This document shows, one piece after another, positions 10,296 through 19,482 of a stretch of 64,000 nucleotides of DNA (position 1 is its first letter; each line of letters starts with the position of its first letter). Below the pieces are notes generated by a model. It had not been told where the DNA came from and ran no database searches. It saw only the letters and a program-made list of their open reading frames with translations. The stretch is from NCBI RefSeq assembly GCF_030687145.1, contig NZ_CP117460.1, positions 1,302,001 to 1,366,000 on the forward strand, given 5' to 3'. Made by a program: the position numbers and the translations under genes. The stretch comes from Pseudomonas sp. FP1742 (lineage in GTDB: Bacteria > Pseudomonadota > Gammaproteobacteria > Pseudomonadales > Pseudomonadaceae).

Positions 10296-10628
10296 ATGAT
10301 CGGAATCGATAGAAACACCGGCGCAACGGTCGACGACTGGCTGCAGTTTGTGCAGCGCGCCACCCGGGCGCTGACCACGCCGTTGGGCACGCGTCAGAAG
10401 CGCCCTTTGTATGGTTGCGCACTCACCGAGTTGCTGGGGCAGAACCTCGGCGACGACCTGCTGATTCTCGCCCAGAGCCATGCCGCCCAAGCGTTTTACA
10501 ACAAGTACAACGGCATCGACGATTTCGAGCCGCAGGTCATTGTGGCCAGCCGCTACGGTGCCGGGTTGTTGTTGCGCTTTGCCGGCACCTGGAAAAACCG
10601 CCAACAGACCTTCGAGGTGGTGGCATGA
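10296..10628 (+). CDS. P2-type baseplate wedge protein W (gp25-like)
   Basis: This 110-residue protein starts MIGIDRNTGA and contains TPLGTRQKRPLYG, the conserved core of the GPW/gp25 lysozyme-like baseplate family. It ends with a strand-rich region (RFAGTWKNRQQTFEV). It forms part of the wedge that anchors the sheath. It overlaps the gpJ start by ATGA. Confidence 0.9.
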   Translation: MIGIDRNTGATVDDWLQFVQRATRALTTPLGTRQKRPLYGCALTELLGQNLGDDLLILAQSHAAQAFYNKYNGIDDFEPQVIVASRYGAGLLLRFAGTWKNRQQTFEVVA

Positions 10629-11620
10629 GTATGTTGATACCTGGCCAGAACCAATTGGCCGAACCGGCCATCGTCACGGTCGAAGCGTTCGAGGATCTGC
10701 TCGCAGAGTTCAAGACCTTCGTCGTCGAGTACGTCGGTGCCCGTTCCACCGAGAGCGCGGCCAAGCTTGCGGTCAGCCTGGAAAACGAAAGCGAGTTGCT
10801 GACCCTGGCGCTTGAGGCGTTTTGTGTACGGTTGCAAACCCATGAACGCAAATACAACGCCCGTATCAAGCAGATGCTGGCGTGGTGGGCCACCGGCACC
10901 AACCTCGATGCCCGCCTCGCGGACATGGGGCTTGAGCGCCAGTTGCTGGACCCGGGCGACCCGGCGGCATTCCCGCCGATCAATCCGGTCTACGAGAGCG
11001 ACGACGACGCCCGGTTGCGTTATTACCTGGCGCCCCATGCACCGGCGGCCGGCTCACGCATGCAGTATCGGCGCGAGATCTTCACCCTTGGCGAACGGCC
11101 TGCCGTGAAGGTGGAAACCACCGCGGCGGGTGTGGTGACGGTCACTTACACCTTCGACCCGGACGGCTATGTCGCGCAGATCAAGGACGGTAATGGACGC
11201 CGGACCGCGCCTGGCGAAGTCACGGTCACGGTGCTTTCCCGGGAGGGCGATGGCACGCCATCCCAAGCGCTGCTCGACGGTGTTCGCCAGCATTTCGCCC
11301 GGCCTGATGTCCGGCCCGAAACGGACCTGGTTACCGTGCAGGGCGCGCAAATCAAGAACTACAAAATCCGGGTGATCGCGAAGATCAACCCGGGCCCCGA
11401 TTCCGGGCTGACCAAGGTTGCCGCGCAACAGCAGCTGCAGGCGTATGCCGATGCCTGTCATCGCCTGGAAGGGCGGGTGGACCCGAGCTGGATCGACTAC
11501 ACGCTGCACAGCGCCGGCGCGGTTCAGCTGCAAATCCTTGAGCCGGTAGCGCCGATCGTGACGAATGCGTTTCAAGCGCCGTATTGCACGGGCGTCGAGG
11601 TCGAGGTGGATACGTTATGA
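10625..11620 (+). CDS. P2-type baseplate assembly protein J
   Basis: This 331-residue protein is a gpJ-family wedge subunit. Conserved positions include LAWWATGTNLDARLADMGLER, typical for the family, and the C-terminal strand region ending APYCTGVEVEVDTL. The ATG at 10625 overlaps the gpW stop as ATGA, and its own stop overlaps gpI in the same way, so V-W-J-I are translationally coupled. Confidence 0.92.
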   Translation: MSMLIPGQNQLAEPAIVTVEAFEDLLAEFKTFVVEYVGARSTESAAKLAVSLENESELLTLALEAFCVRLQTHERKYNARIKQMLAWWATGTNLDARLADMGLERQLLDPGDPAAFPPINPVYESDDDARLRYYLAPHAPAAGSRMQYRREIFTLGERPAVKVETTAAGVVTVTYTFDPDGYVAQIKDGNGRRTAPGEVTVTVLSREGDGTPSQALLDGVRQHFARPDVRPETDLVTVQGAQIKNYKIRVIAKINPGPDSGLTKVAAQQQLQAYADACHRLEGRVDPSWIDYTLHSAGAVQLQILEPVAPIVTNAFQAPYCTGVEVEVDTL

Positions 11621-12252
11621 GTGACGACACACCTCGCCCGAGCCTGTTGCCGGCCAACAGCTCACCACTGGAAAGGGCGCTTGATCTCGGTTTCGCTCGG
11701 TTGCTTGAGCGCATTGACCCGCCGTTCCCCGAACTGATGAACCCCGCCAAAACACCGTTGGCATTCCTGCCGTACCTGGGCGCGGATCGCGGGGTCAGCG
11801 AATGGAGCACCGAGGCGACCGAGGCGGAAAAACGCCTGACGGTGGAACTCGCCTGGCCCACCGCACGGCAGGCCGGGACGCGAAAAGCACTGGAAAACGC
11901 GGCCAAGGGTTTGCAATTGATGCCTGAGGTGCGCGCCTGGTACGAGCAAACACCACCCGGCCCGCCTTACAGCTTTTCCGTCAGGGCCTTCACCGAACAG
12001 CCCTACAGCGAAGAAATCGACACCCGTCTCGACCGACGCCTGGCCGATGCCAAAAGCGAACGCGACACCTTGAAGGTTTCTGTCGGCTTGAGCGCATTCG
12101 GCAGTCACGTCATCGGCGCCGCCACCGTCTGCGGCGAGCTGACCACGGTGTATCCGATCGTCATCGAAGGGCTTGAAGCCTGGGGTCAGGCCTTCATGGC
12201 CGCCGGGCTCTACACCGTCGAAACCTCCACTATTTATCCTCAGGGGTCCTAA
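11617..12252 (+). CDS. P2-type tail protein I
   Basis: This 211-residue protein belongs to the gpI baseplate family, which links wedge to tail fibre. LLPANSSPLERALDLGFARL at the start and LPYLGADRGVSEW near residue 50 are family hallmarks. It immediately precedes the fibre gene with no spacer, as in P2 and R-pyocins. Confidence 0.92.
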   Translation: MSDDTPRPSLLPANSSPLERALDLGFARLLERIDPPFPELMNPAKTPLAFLPYLGADRGVSEWSTEATEAEKRLTVELAWPTARQAGTRKALENAAKGLQLMPEVRAWYEQTPPGPPYSFSVRAFTEQPYSEEIDTRLDRRLADAKSERDTLKVSVGLSAFGSHVIGAATVCGELTTVYPIVIEGLEAWGQAFMAAGLYTVETSTIYPQGS

Positions 12253-13716
12253 ATGGCCGACTATTACACCCTGCTCACCAATGCGGGGATCGCCTACGAA
12301 ACCGCCTGCAAGGCAGCGGGCACACCGATCAAACTGTCGCAGATTTCCGTCGGTGACGGCGGCGGCGCGGTTTACAACCCGGCTGCCACTGCCACGGCAC
12401 TGAAACGCGAAGTGTGGCGCGGGCCACTCAATGCACTGTTCCAGGATGAGAATAATCCGAGTTGGTTGCTGGCCGAAGTGACTATCCCGCCTGAAGTGGG
12501 CGGTTGGTATGTGCGTGAGGCCGGGATCTGGACTGATACCGGGATTCTGTATGCGATCGTCAAGTATCCGGAGTCGTTCAAGCCGGTGCTGGCGACTTCG
12601 GGGTCGGGGAAAGAGTTCTACATTCGTTCGATTTTCGAGACCAGTAATGCGGCGTTGGTGACGTTGTTGATTGACGACACGGTGGTGAAAGCCACTCGTG
12701 CGTGGGTTATGAGTTACCTCGCCGAAGAGCTCGGTAAACTCGATGGCAAGCAATCGGTGCGGGTTGCCGCCACCGCTAACGTAGTGTTGAGCGGGGCTCA
12801 GCAGATTGACGGTGTCGCATTGGTCGCGGGTGATCGTGTGCTATTGCCTTATCAGACGTTGGCCAAAGATAGTGGCATCTGGGTTGTGTCCAATAACGGT
12901 TGGTCGCGGGCCTTCGATGCCAATACCAGCGCCAAGGTATCGCCCGGCCTGACGGTCATGGTCGAAGAAGGGGTCGCGAATGGCGACTCTCTGTGGCACC
13001 TGACAACCAACGGCCCCATCACGCTGGGTACTACCGCACTGACCTTCGAAATGCTCGCGGGCAGGACAGGCATTCAGCCTGGTAGCTATCGGGGGTTGAC
13101 CGTTGATAAGTACGGTCGGGCCATTGCGGGGGACAACCCGACCACGGTGGCGGGTTACGGACTGACAGATGTTTACACCAAGGCGCAGGTCGAGGCATTT
13201 GCGCTTGGCGTGGCGGGTGATCGTGTAGGGGAGGTCACGCACTTCGCCATGGCAACGCCGCCGGCTGGCTTTTTGAAACGCAATGGAGCAGCCGTATCAC
13301 GAACGACCTATGCCGCGCTATTCGCCAGGATCGGCACACTGTACGGGGCGGGGGATGGTTCTACGACGTTCAACCTGCCGGACTCTCGTGCTCATTTCGA
13401 TCGTGGGTTCGATGACGGGCGAAACGTCGATTCGGGCCGTGTTCTCGGCAGCGCCCAGACGAGTCAGAACGCCGCTCACGTGCATACAGGCAGCGCGGCC
13501 GTAGCCGGGAGCCATACGCACTCGATCTGGATAAACCTGGATCGTGGGCCGGGCACTGACGGCAATGCGGTGTGGGGTGACGAGCCCTACTACGGGTCTG
13601 CGGGGGCGCCGACCAGTGCCGCCGGTGATCACACTCACGCGATTACCATTGCCAGTTCCGGTGGCACTGAAGCCAGGCCACTCAACACGGCTTTTCTCGC
13701 CTGTATCAAATATTAA
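12253..13716 (+). CDS. P2-type tail fibre (receptor-binding protein) of tailocin 1
   Basis: This 487-residue fibre has an N-terminal DUF3751-like attachment domain (about residues 1-160, MADYYTLLTNAGIAYETACK). A central repetitive region follows (residues ~165-290). The C-terminal tail-collar domain (GEVTHFAMATPPAGFLKRNG, then GDGSTTFNLPDSR) precedes three His-x-His motifs (HVH, HTH, HTH) of the kind that bind iron in trimeric phage fibres. The fibre should determine which strains are killed. Base composition is close to the neighbours, with lower GC in the second half. Confidence 0.9.
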   Translation: MADYYTLLTNAGIAYETACKAAGTPIKLSQISVGDGGGAVYNPAATATALKREVWRGPLNALFQDENNPSWLLAEVTIPPEVGGWYVREAGIWTDTGILYAIVKYPESFKPVLATSGSGKEFYIRSIFETSNAALVTLLIDDTVVKATRAWVMSYLAEELGKLDGKQSVRVAATANVVLSGAQQIDGVALVAGDRVLLPYQTLAKDSGIWVVSNNGWSRAFDANTSAKVSPGLTVMVEEGVANGDSLWHLTTNGPITLGTTALTFEMLAGRTGIQPGSYRGLTVDKYGRAIAGDNPTTVAGYGLTDVYTKAQVEAFALGVAGDRVGEVTHFAMATPPAGFLKRNGAAVSRTTYAALFARIGTLYGAGDGSTTFNLPDSRAHFDRGFDDGRNVDSGRVLGSAQTSQNAAHVHTGSAAVAGSHTHSIWINLDRGPGTDGNAVWGDEPYYGSAGAPTSAAGDHTHAITIASSGGTEARPLNTAFLACIKY

Positions 13717-13742
13717 TCAGAACCACATTGGAGTTTTTGAGA

Positions 13743-14444
13743 ATGTCAGACGAACGCATGGCCGTTAAAGGCGAGGTGTCCTGGTGGCTCGCTGATGAGG
13801 TCACACCACCGACCATCTGTAATGTGCACCCCGTTACCGGTGAGTTCATTGGCGCTGGAGTCGCGGACCCCAGTCCTCTGGAACCTTTTACCTGGTTGAT
13901 CCCCGCGCATGCTTATCAGTGTGAGCCGCCAACACTGGAGCCTGGTCACACAGCGGTCAAGGTTTCAGGCGACGGGTGGAAAATTGTTGCGGACTACCGT
14001 GGAACGACGGTCTACAGCACCGAGACCGGTGAGGCGCAAGTCTGGGAGACGTTGGGTGACTTGCCCGAAGGTTATACACGTGAAGCTCCAGCGACCAAGT
14101 TCGATAAATGGCAGGACGATCAATGGGTCGTCGATGAGGTCGCAACTACAGACGCCCTGAAAAAGAAAGCCGCCAGGAAGAAAGCGCTGCTGACGCAGTT
14201 CAGCGCAAACATGATTGCCACATTGCAAAACGCAGTGGATTTGGATATTGCCACTGAAACCGAGATCGCGGGTCTCCGGTCCTGGAAAATCTACGGCGTT
14301 GAACTCAATCGTGTCGATATCGTTGGAGGGGCACCCCAGGACAGTGAATGGCCGACCAGCCCGAACGATGCCTTGGCGGCTGCCTGGCTGGTAGCTCAGG
14401 GTTTCGACGACCCACCTCTGGAGACCTTCAGCCTTTCCGAGTAA
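13743..14444 (+). CDS. Tail fibre assembly chaperone (Tfa family)
   Basis: This 233-residue protein carries the Tfa-like GEAQVWETLGDLPEGYT and PATKFDKWQDDQWVVD segments. Its C-terminal helix region (KKAARKKALLTQFSANMIATL, LRSWKIYGVELNRVD) is typical of lambda Tfa/P2 G chaperones that help fibres trimerise. It lies 26 bases after the fibre gene. ATG at 13743 is used; a TTG 15 bases upstream is less likely. A terminator follows directly. Confidence 0.88.
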   Translation: MSDERMAVKGEVSWWLADEVTPPTICNVHPVTGEFIGAGVADPSPLEPFTWLIPAHAYQCEPPTLEPGHTAVKVSGDGWKIVADYRGTTVYSTETGEAQVWETLGDLPEGYTREAPATKFDKWQDDQWVVDEVATTDALKKKAARKKALLTQFSANMIATLQNAVDLDIATETEIAGLRSWKIYGVELNRVDIVGGAPQDSEWPTSPNDALAAAWLVAQGFDDPPLETFSLSE

Positions 14445-14474
14445 CGCCCCGCACCGTCGGGGCGTTTTCTTTTC
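14445..14474 (+). terminator. Terminator after the tailocin-1 fibre-chaperone pair
   Basis: AACGCCCC GCACCGTC GGGGCGTT followed by a T-rich tract, abutting the chaperone stop. A weaker hairpin (AAAGCC...GGGGCTTTTT, 14500-14526) follows. Sheath and tube lie downstream, so partial read-through or an extra promoter is required. Confidence 0.8.
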
Positions 14475-14545
14475 CCCCAAACAGCCAACAACACCCGAAA
14501 GCCTCTTCCTCAAAAAGGGGCTTTTTCGTATCTGGAGAAACCCAA

Positions 14546-14755
14546 ATGGCACTACGCCAAACCTACACCGTGCTCGTCCCATTCCCCACCGGAGGTGGTC
14601 ACTGGTCGAGCGTCGGCCAAGAACTCGACCTGCTCGACGTAGAGGCCAGTGCGTTGCGCAGCGCTGGTCGTCTGGAGCTGAAAAAAACCGAGGCCGGCGA
14701 ATCGGCCTCTACATCCAACCCGGCCAAAAAGGCCGCTGCCAAGAAGGCTGAATAA
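14546..14755 (+). CDS. Small tailocin protein, DUF2635-like position
   Basis: This 69-residue protein begins MALRQTYTVLVPFPTGGGHW and ends in a Lys/Ala-rich tail (KKAAAKKAE). It lies directly before the sheath gene, as the small DUF2635 protein does in the second tail module. The start follows TCTGGAGAAACCCAA. Function unknown; co-expression with the sheath suggests a structural or assembly role. Confidence 0.7.
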   Translation: MALRQTYTVLVPFPTGGGHWSSVGQELDLLDVEASALRSAGRLELKKTEAGESASTSNPAKKAAAKKAE

Positions 14756-14757
14756 CC

Positions 14758-15924
14758 ATGGCTGAGGTTTTGAACTTCGAGCACAACGGCATTACCGTCA
14801 ATGCCACTGAATCTCCCGAGGCCATGGGTGGCCTGGGTGACAACGTCATCGGTCTGGTCGGTACTGCGCCGAAAGCGGATCTGTTGATCCCGCGTAACGC
14901 CCCGTTGCGCATCAACAGCTTCACCACCCAGGCACTGCTGGATCCGACCGGCACTGAATCGGGCACGCTGTTTCACGCGGTGTTCCAGATCCTCAAAGTG
15001 GTCAAGGTGCCGGTCTACGTGGTCATCGTCGAAGAGGGGGCTACCCCGGCCGACACCGTGAACAACGTGATCGGCGGTATCGAGCCGGCGACCGGTCGCA
15101 AACTGGGGCTGGCCGCGCTTGGCGGTGTGCCGGAAGACCTGACGATCATCGGTGCACCGGGTTTCACCGGCACCAAAGCAGTGGCCAGTGAGTTCGCCTC
15201 GTTCGGCAAACGCATCAAGGCTCGGGTGGTACTCGACGGCAAGGATGCCGCGGTCGCCGATCAAGTGACTTACAGCCAGGAACTGGGTGGCGCGGACCTT
15301 GGTTTCGACCGTTGCCTGCTGGTGCACAACATGCCGGCGGTGTACTCCAAGGCAGCGAAGAAAAACGTGTTCCTGGCGCCATCGAGCCTGGCCATTGCCG
15401 CGCTCGCCAAGGTCAAGCAATGGGAGAGCCCGGGCAACCAGGTGACCTACGCCGAAGACGTTTCGCGCGTCGTGGAATACAACATCCTCGACACTTCCAC
15501 CGAAGGCGATCTGCTCAACCGCTACGGCATCAGCTACTACGCCCGGACCATCCTCGGCGGCTTCTCGCTGCTGGGTAACCGCTCCGTCACCGGCAAGTTC
15601 ATCAGCTACGTCGGCCTTGAAGATGCAATCAGCCGCAAGCTGGTGAAGGCCGGTCAGAAGGCCATGGCCAAGAACCTGACCAAGTCGTTCATGGATCAGG
15701 AGGTCAAGCGCATCAACGACTGGCTGCAAACCCTGGTCGCCGACGAAACCATCCCTGGCGGCAGCGTGTACCTGCACCCGGAATTGAACAGCGTCGAGAA
15801 GTACAAAAACGGTACCTGGTACGTGGTCATCGACTACGGCCGCTACGCACCGAACGAACACATGATTTATCAACTCAACGCCCGCGATGAAATCATCGAG
15901 CAGTTCCTGGAGGACGTTCTCTAA
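14758..15924 (+). CDS. P2-type contractile tail sheath protein FI
   Basis: This 388-residue protein matches the FI sheath family. The N-terminal arm (HNGITVNATESPEAMGGLGD) and the C-terminal core strands (YVVIDYGRYAPNEHMIYQLN) that interlock neighbouring subunits are present. About the length of P2 FI. It shares one base with the tube gene (TAATG), tying expression of the two most abundant particle proteins. Confidence 0.95.
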   Translation: MAEVLNFEHNGITVNATESPEAMGGLGDNVIGLVGTAPKADLLIPRNAPLRINSFTTQALLDPTGTESGTLFHAVFQILKVVKVPVYVVIVEEGATPADTVNNVIGGIEPATGRKLGLAALGGVPEDLTIIGAPGFTGTKAVASEFASFGKRIKARVVLDGKDAAVADQVTYSQELGGADLGFDRCLLVHNMPAVYSKAAKKNVFLAPSSLAIAALAKVKQWESPGNQVTYAEDVSRVVEYNILDTSTEGDLLNRYGISYYARTILGGFSLLGNRSVTGKFISYVGLEDAISRKLVKAGQKAMAKNLTKSFMDQEVKRINDWLQTLVADETIPGGSVYLHPELNSVEKYKNGTWYVVIDYGRYAPNEHMIYQLNARDEIIEQFLEDVL

Positions 15925-16430
15925 TGTTTACCAACCGCGTAAGACAGGCCATCGCGGCCACCCTGCAAGGCTTGCCGTTGTCGGCGACCGTGGAAGAGTT
16001 CACACCGCCGAAGATCGAGTTCGACATGGAAAACATGGTCGGCGGCCGCTTCATCGTCGAGGAGATGGCCAAGAGCGCCAAGGCCCTGGGCGCCAAGTTG
16101 ATCCTGCAGGGCGCCGGTCCCGAAGTGATGCTGGCGCTGGGCGTGAAGCTGGGCGACGACATCCTGCTGAACGTGCGTGAAGCCGGTCAGGATCAGGACG
16201 GTAACACCTGGTTCACCTACCACACCGTCGGCGGCAAGCTGAAGGTCCTCGAGGAAGCCATCGTGAAAATGGGTGAAAAGCCCAAGACCACCCTGGAGCT
16301 CTCCTGCCGCACCTACAACCGCCTGGAAAACGGCGTTCCAGTGATCGATGTCGACGTGCGCACCCAGAAGTTCGTGCTCAACGGCGTCGACATTCTCGGT
16401 GATGCCCGCCGCGCCGTGTTGCTGCCGTAA
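15924..16430 (+). CDS. P2-type tail tube protein FII
   Basis: This 168-residue protein is the inner tube subunit. It contains the family region EFTPPKIEFDMENMVGGRF near the N-terminus and a C-terminal RTYNRLENGVPVIDVDVRTQ. Overlaps the sheath stop by one base. A REPIN lies in the spacer after it. Confidence 0.95.
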   Translation: MFTNRVRQAIAATLQGLPLSATVEEFTPPKIEFDMENMVGGRFIVEEMAKSAKALGAKLILQGAGPEVMLALGVKLGDDILLNVREAGQDQDGNTWFTYHTVGGKLKVLEEAIVKMGEKPKTTLELSCRTYNRLENGVPVIDVDVRTQKFVLNGVDILGDARRAVLLP

Positions 16431-16472
16431 CACCTCAATACCCTCAATGCCAGTCAGTTAAACGCAGTCCAT

Positions 16473-16561
16473 GTGGGAGCGGGCTTGCTCGCGAAGAGGC
16501 CATCCGCTTCACCGTCAGCGTTGCCTGACCCACCGCTTTCGCGAGCAAGCCCGCTCCCACA
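16473..16561. repeat. REPIN (inverted REP doublet) between tube and chaperone genes
   Basis: TGTGGGAGCGGGCTTGCTCG (16473 onward) and its exact inverse ending at 16561 flank a ~41-base centre. In RNA this makes a long hairpin inside the tailocin transcript. Confidence 0.93.
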
Positions 16562-16645
16562 GGGGAGGCTCGCCAGCCTTGAGATCTGCGTTGTCTGACC
16601 GGCATTGCGCAACACCTCCCCATGATCCACCAAGGAATTCATTTC

Positions 16646-17221
16646 ATGTCCTGGACGCCACCTGTTCACGTCTTGCTGTCGCCGATTACCGGTGATAACG
16701 GATCCGAGATCGAGCAGATCCAACTCAAACCGTTGTACTACGCCGCGCAGAAAGAGGCCCTGGCCCGTGCCGGCGATGATGAGGACGATCAGTTCTTCGA
16801 GCTGGCCAGATTGGCCACGGGGTTGTCGGTCAAGGAACTGGACCAGCTCAAACGCCCGGACTACGTGAGCATCGCGCAGTACGTGCACGAGATGTCGACT
16901 CGCCCTGCTTCGTACTTTCTTGAACGGCAGGACGAACAATCGGTAGACCCCGATCAAGTGCCACTGCTGCAACCGCTCAACGTGGCGGGCCGCAGCATGA
17001 CCTCGCTGACCCTGGAAATGCCGGTGCTGCGCGCCACCAAGGCGATGAAAAAACTGAAGACGGCCAAAGAACGCGCCGAGTTCATCACCGCCCATTGCAC
17101 CGGGCTGATGCTGCCCGATCTGGACTTGTTGACCGTGCCCGACTGGACACAGCTTCAGGTACGCATCGACGATTTTTTAAACAAACCGGCGGACTTCTTT
17201 CGGAGCGCGACATCGAAGTAA
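16646..17221 (+). CDS. P2-type tail assembly chaperone E
   Basis: This 191-residue protein occupies the position of P2 gene E between tube and tape measure. The product is expected to coat the tape measure during tail assembly. The ATG follows ACCAAGGAATTC. It contains a slippery T-TTT-TTA at 17173-17179, exactly in the zero frame, so a fraction of ribosomes should shift to -1 and make a longer E+E' protein ending at 17343. Longer than P2 E (about 91 residues). Confidence 0.85.
   Translation: MSWTPPVHVLLSPITGDNGSEIEQIQLKPLYYAAQKEALARAGDDEDDQFFELARLATGLSVKELDQLKRPDYVSIAQYVHEMSTRPASYFLERQDEQSVDPDQVPLLQPLNVAGRSMTSLTLEMPVLRATKAMKKLKTAKERAEFITAHCTGLMLPDLDLLTVPDWTQLQVRIDDFLNKPADFFRSATSK
17173..17179 (+). 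other. Programmed -1 frameshift site (T TTT TTA)
   Basis: The codons are GAT TTT TTA, giving X-XXY-YYZ in the zero frame. The -1 frame stays open for 165 more bases. P2 uses T-TTT-TTG at the corresponding place. Confidence 0.85.
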
Positions 17222-17343
17222 TCCTCGATGTGGTGCCGCTCATTTACTCGGTAAGTGAGGCGGAAATTCTGGAGTGGGACGCCGGCAAGGCCTTGCGCCG
17301 CTACGACATCGCGATCACTCGCCTTGGCGTGAAACAGGAGTAG
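17179..17343 (+). CDS. Tail chaperone E' extension (read by -1 frameshift from E)
   Basis: The -1 frame after the slip reads KQTGGLLSERDIEVILDVVP and on to LGVKQE. It adds about 54 residues to E. This is the E' domain of the E+E' fusion, equivalent to lambda G-T. No good independent start was seen. It ends 6 bases before the tape-measure start. Confidence 0.82.
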   Translation, partial: KQTGGLLSERDIEVILDVVPLIYSVSEAEILEWDAGKALRRYDIAITRLGVKQE

Positions 17344-17349
17344 AGCGGG

Positions 17350-19482
17350 ATGGCAGACAGTAAGTATTCGCTGTCCGGTGCGGCGAGCATCGAGTTGCCG
17401 CCACTGGGCAGCACGTCTGAAACGTCGGGGCTGAACCTGGCACTGACCACGGCCAGCCTCGACATCCGTCTGCTGGTGTCGGAACAGGTAAAACTTCGCG
17501 AAGCGCTGGCGTTGTTGAACATTGCTTTGTCGTCGCAGCAGTCGCTGCTCAAGGCGAATGCTTCGGTGCCTGCGGCAAGCAGTGAGCCAAAGTCCAAGTT
17601 AAAGGCTGAGATCGATCAGCGCACGCCGCCGGATCTGCTCAAGTCGGCGATGGCGACCGAGTTGGCGATGGTTGAGCTCAACCAGGTACTGAAACTGGAC
17701 AACGTCCAGTTGCAGAAACTGTCGCAGGCCAATCTGAAAATGGCCACTGACAAGCAGGTTGCTCCGAGCGGGGCAACGGCGGTTCAACTGGCTCAGGTCG
17801 AGTTGGCGGCGGCGAAGGCGGGTATCGGGAACGGGCTTGACCCGGCCAAAAAACAGGATGAGCTGCTGAACTTCACCCGCGATAGCGCGGTGACCGCGTC
17901 GGCGTTCAATCTCGACGTCAAGGCCGCCAGCGAGATGCTGTTGGGCTGGCGCACCTCAATGAAGCTGGATCGCGGACAAAGCCTGAATCTGGCGGATGCA
18001 ACCAACCATCTCGGCAACAGCGGCCTGAATGTCAAAGCGGCAGACATCGGTTCTGTGGTGCAACGCAGTGGCGAGGCGGGCATCGCGGCGGGAATGACGC
18101 CGGAACAGATGGCGGCCCTCGCGGCGGCGTTCTTGAACAGCGGCGCGGACAAGGTCGGTGCCGGTGAGGCTTTGAAAGGTTTCACCACGGGTTTGGCCAA
18201 GGGGGACGCGGCTTCACCGGAACAGCGCAAGGCCTGGGCTGACCTGGACGGTAAATTCAATCCCGGGATGTTGGCTGATGGCCTGCGCAAGGACGCACCG
18301 GGAACGATCAACTTGGTGCTTGAAGCACTGAAGAAAAAAACTGCGGAAGAACAGCAGTCACTGACCAAGACATTGTTCGGTGATAACGCAGCGATTCTTG
18401 AACTGCTGAAAAAACCGGAAGACGTGCAAAAGGCGTTTTTGCTGGTGTCCGAGCGAACCTCCGACGGGACGTTGCCGAAATACAACGGCTCTGTAGCGAA
18501 AACCGCCGAGGCGCTAGGGGAAACCTCGCAAGGGCGGTGGAATGCGCTGGATGCGAGTAAAAACCGGATGTTCGCGGCGGGCGGCAATGCTCTGGCACCG
18601 TTGACTGATGGTTTGATGGTGTCGCTCGGCGCATTGGCCGATGGCTTGAGCGGGGTCGCTGAAGCACAACCGAAAGCTACTGCAGGATTGCTGGTGCTCG
18701 CGGGAGCCGTTGCGTTGGCGCGCGGCGCTGAAATCAAGGTTGCGATGGCGTCCGCGATCACTGCTGCTGCGACAAAACTTCTGGCTCTGGCCGGCGCGCG
18801 ACAGATTCCCGAGGCGGGGGATCTGACAGCTGATGCCAAGGAGCGTGGCCGTAAAGGTAAAAAGCAACCCCGAGGCGCAAGGACCGGAAAAAGCGCCATC
18901 CCCAAAAGCGCTACGAGGCTGCCACGCATGTCTACCGGGAGTCGCTTGCTGGGTGCCGCCAGAATGGGTTCGGCAGTCACCAGACGGGTCGCGCCGCTGA
19001 TGCTGCTCAGTGCTGGTTACGATGCCGTCAAAGGCTTGCAGGCGGGTGATACCAAAGCGGTCGGCGGGGCGCTGGGCTCGGCCGGTGGCGGGCTCGCCGG
19101 TACTTATGCTGGCGCTGCTGCCGGCGCCCTGATCGGCAGCGTGGTGCCTGTTCTGGGCACGGCGGTCGGTGGCGTGATCGGTGGTTTGTTGGGGGGGATG
19201 GCGGGCGGTTGGGGAGGGGAATGGCTGGGTGAGAAACTCGCTGCACCCACCGACAAGCTCGCCGCTCCAGATCAGGTCAGCAAAGACCTGACCAACGCCC
19301 AGACGAGTAATCAGCAGAACACGGTTAACGCGAACATCTACATCAATGGCCAGGACCAGGCCAACGCCAGCCAGTTGGCGAACCTGGTGGTGCAACAGAT
19401 TTCCGGCCAATTCGGACTCATGACCATGCCCAACTCACTCGCCATGCGAAGTGACGCGGCCCTGACTGACGGAGGTACGTGA
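17350..19482 (+). CDS. P2-type tape measure protein
   Basis: This 710-residue protein sets tail length. It has long helical stretches, many Ala/Gln-rich segments, and a Gly/Ala-rich hydrophobic region at about residues 545-640 (GGALGSAGGGLAGTYAGAAA). This is typical of tape measures, whose ends may enter the target membrane. It lies after the frameshifted chaperone pair, as in other tailed phages. Shares one base with the gpU start. Confidence 0.92.
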   Translation: MADSKYSLSGAASIELPPLGSTSETSGLNLALTTASLDIRLLVSEQVKLREALALLNIALSSQQSLLKANASVPAASSEPKSKLKAEIDQRTPPDLLKSAMATELAMVELNQVLKLDNVQLQKLSQANLKMATDKQVAPSGATAVQLAQVELAAAKAGIGNGLDPAKKQDELLNFTRDSAVTASAFNLDVKAASEMLLGWRTSMKLDRGQSLNLADATNHLGNSGLNVKAADIGSVVQRSGEAGIAAGMTPEQMAALAAAFLNSGADKVGAGEALKGFTTGLAKGDAASPEQRKAWADLDGKFNPGMLADGLRKDAPGTINLVLEALKKKTAEEQQSLTKTLFGDNAAILELLKKPEDVQKAFLLVSERTSDGTLPKYNGSVAKTAEALGETSQGRWNALDASKNRMFAAGGNALAPLTDGLMVSLGALADGLSGVAEAQPKATAGLLVLAGAVALARGAEIKVAMASAITAAATKLLALAGARQIPEAGDLTADAKERGRKGKKQPRGARTGKSAIPKSATRLPRMSTGSRLLGAARMGSAVTRRVAPLMLLSAGYDAVKGLQAGDTKAVGGALGSAGGGLAGTYAGAAAGALIGSVVPVLGTAVGGVIGGLLGGMAGGWGGEWLGEKLAAPTDKLAAPDQVSKDLTNAQTSNQQNTVNANIYINGQDQANASQLANLVVQQISGQFGLMTMPNSLAMRSDAALTDGGT

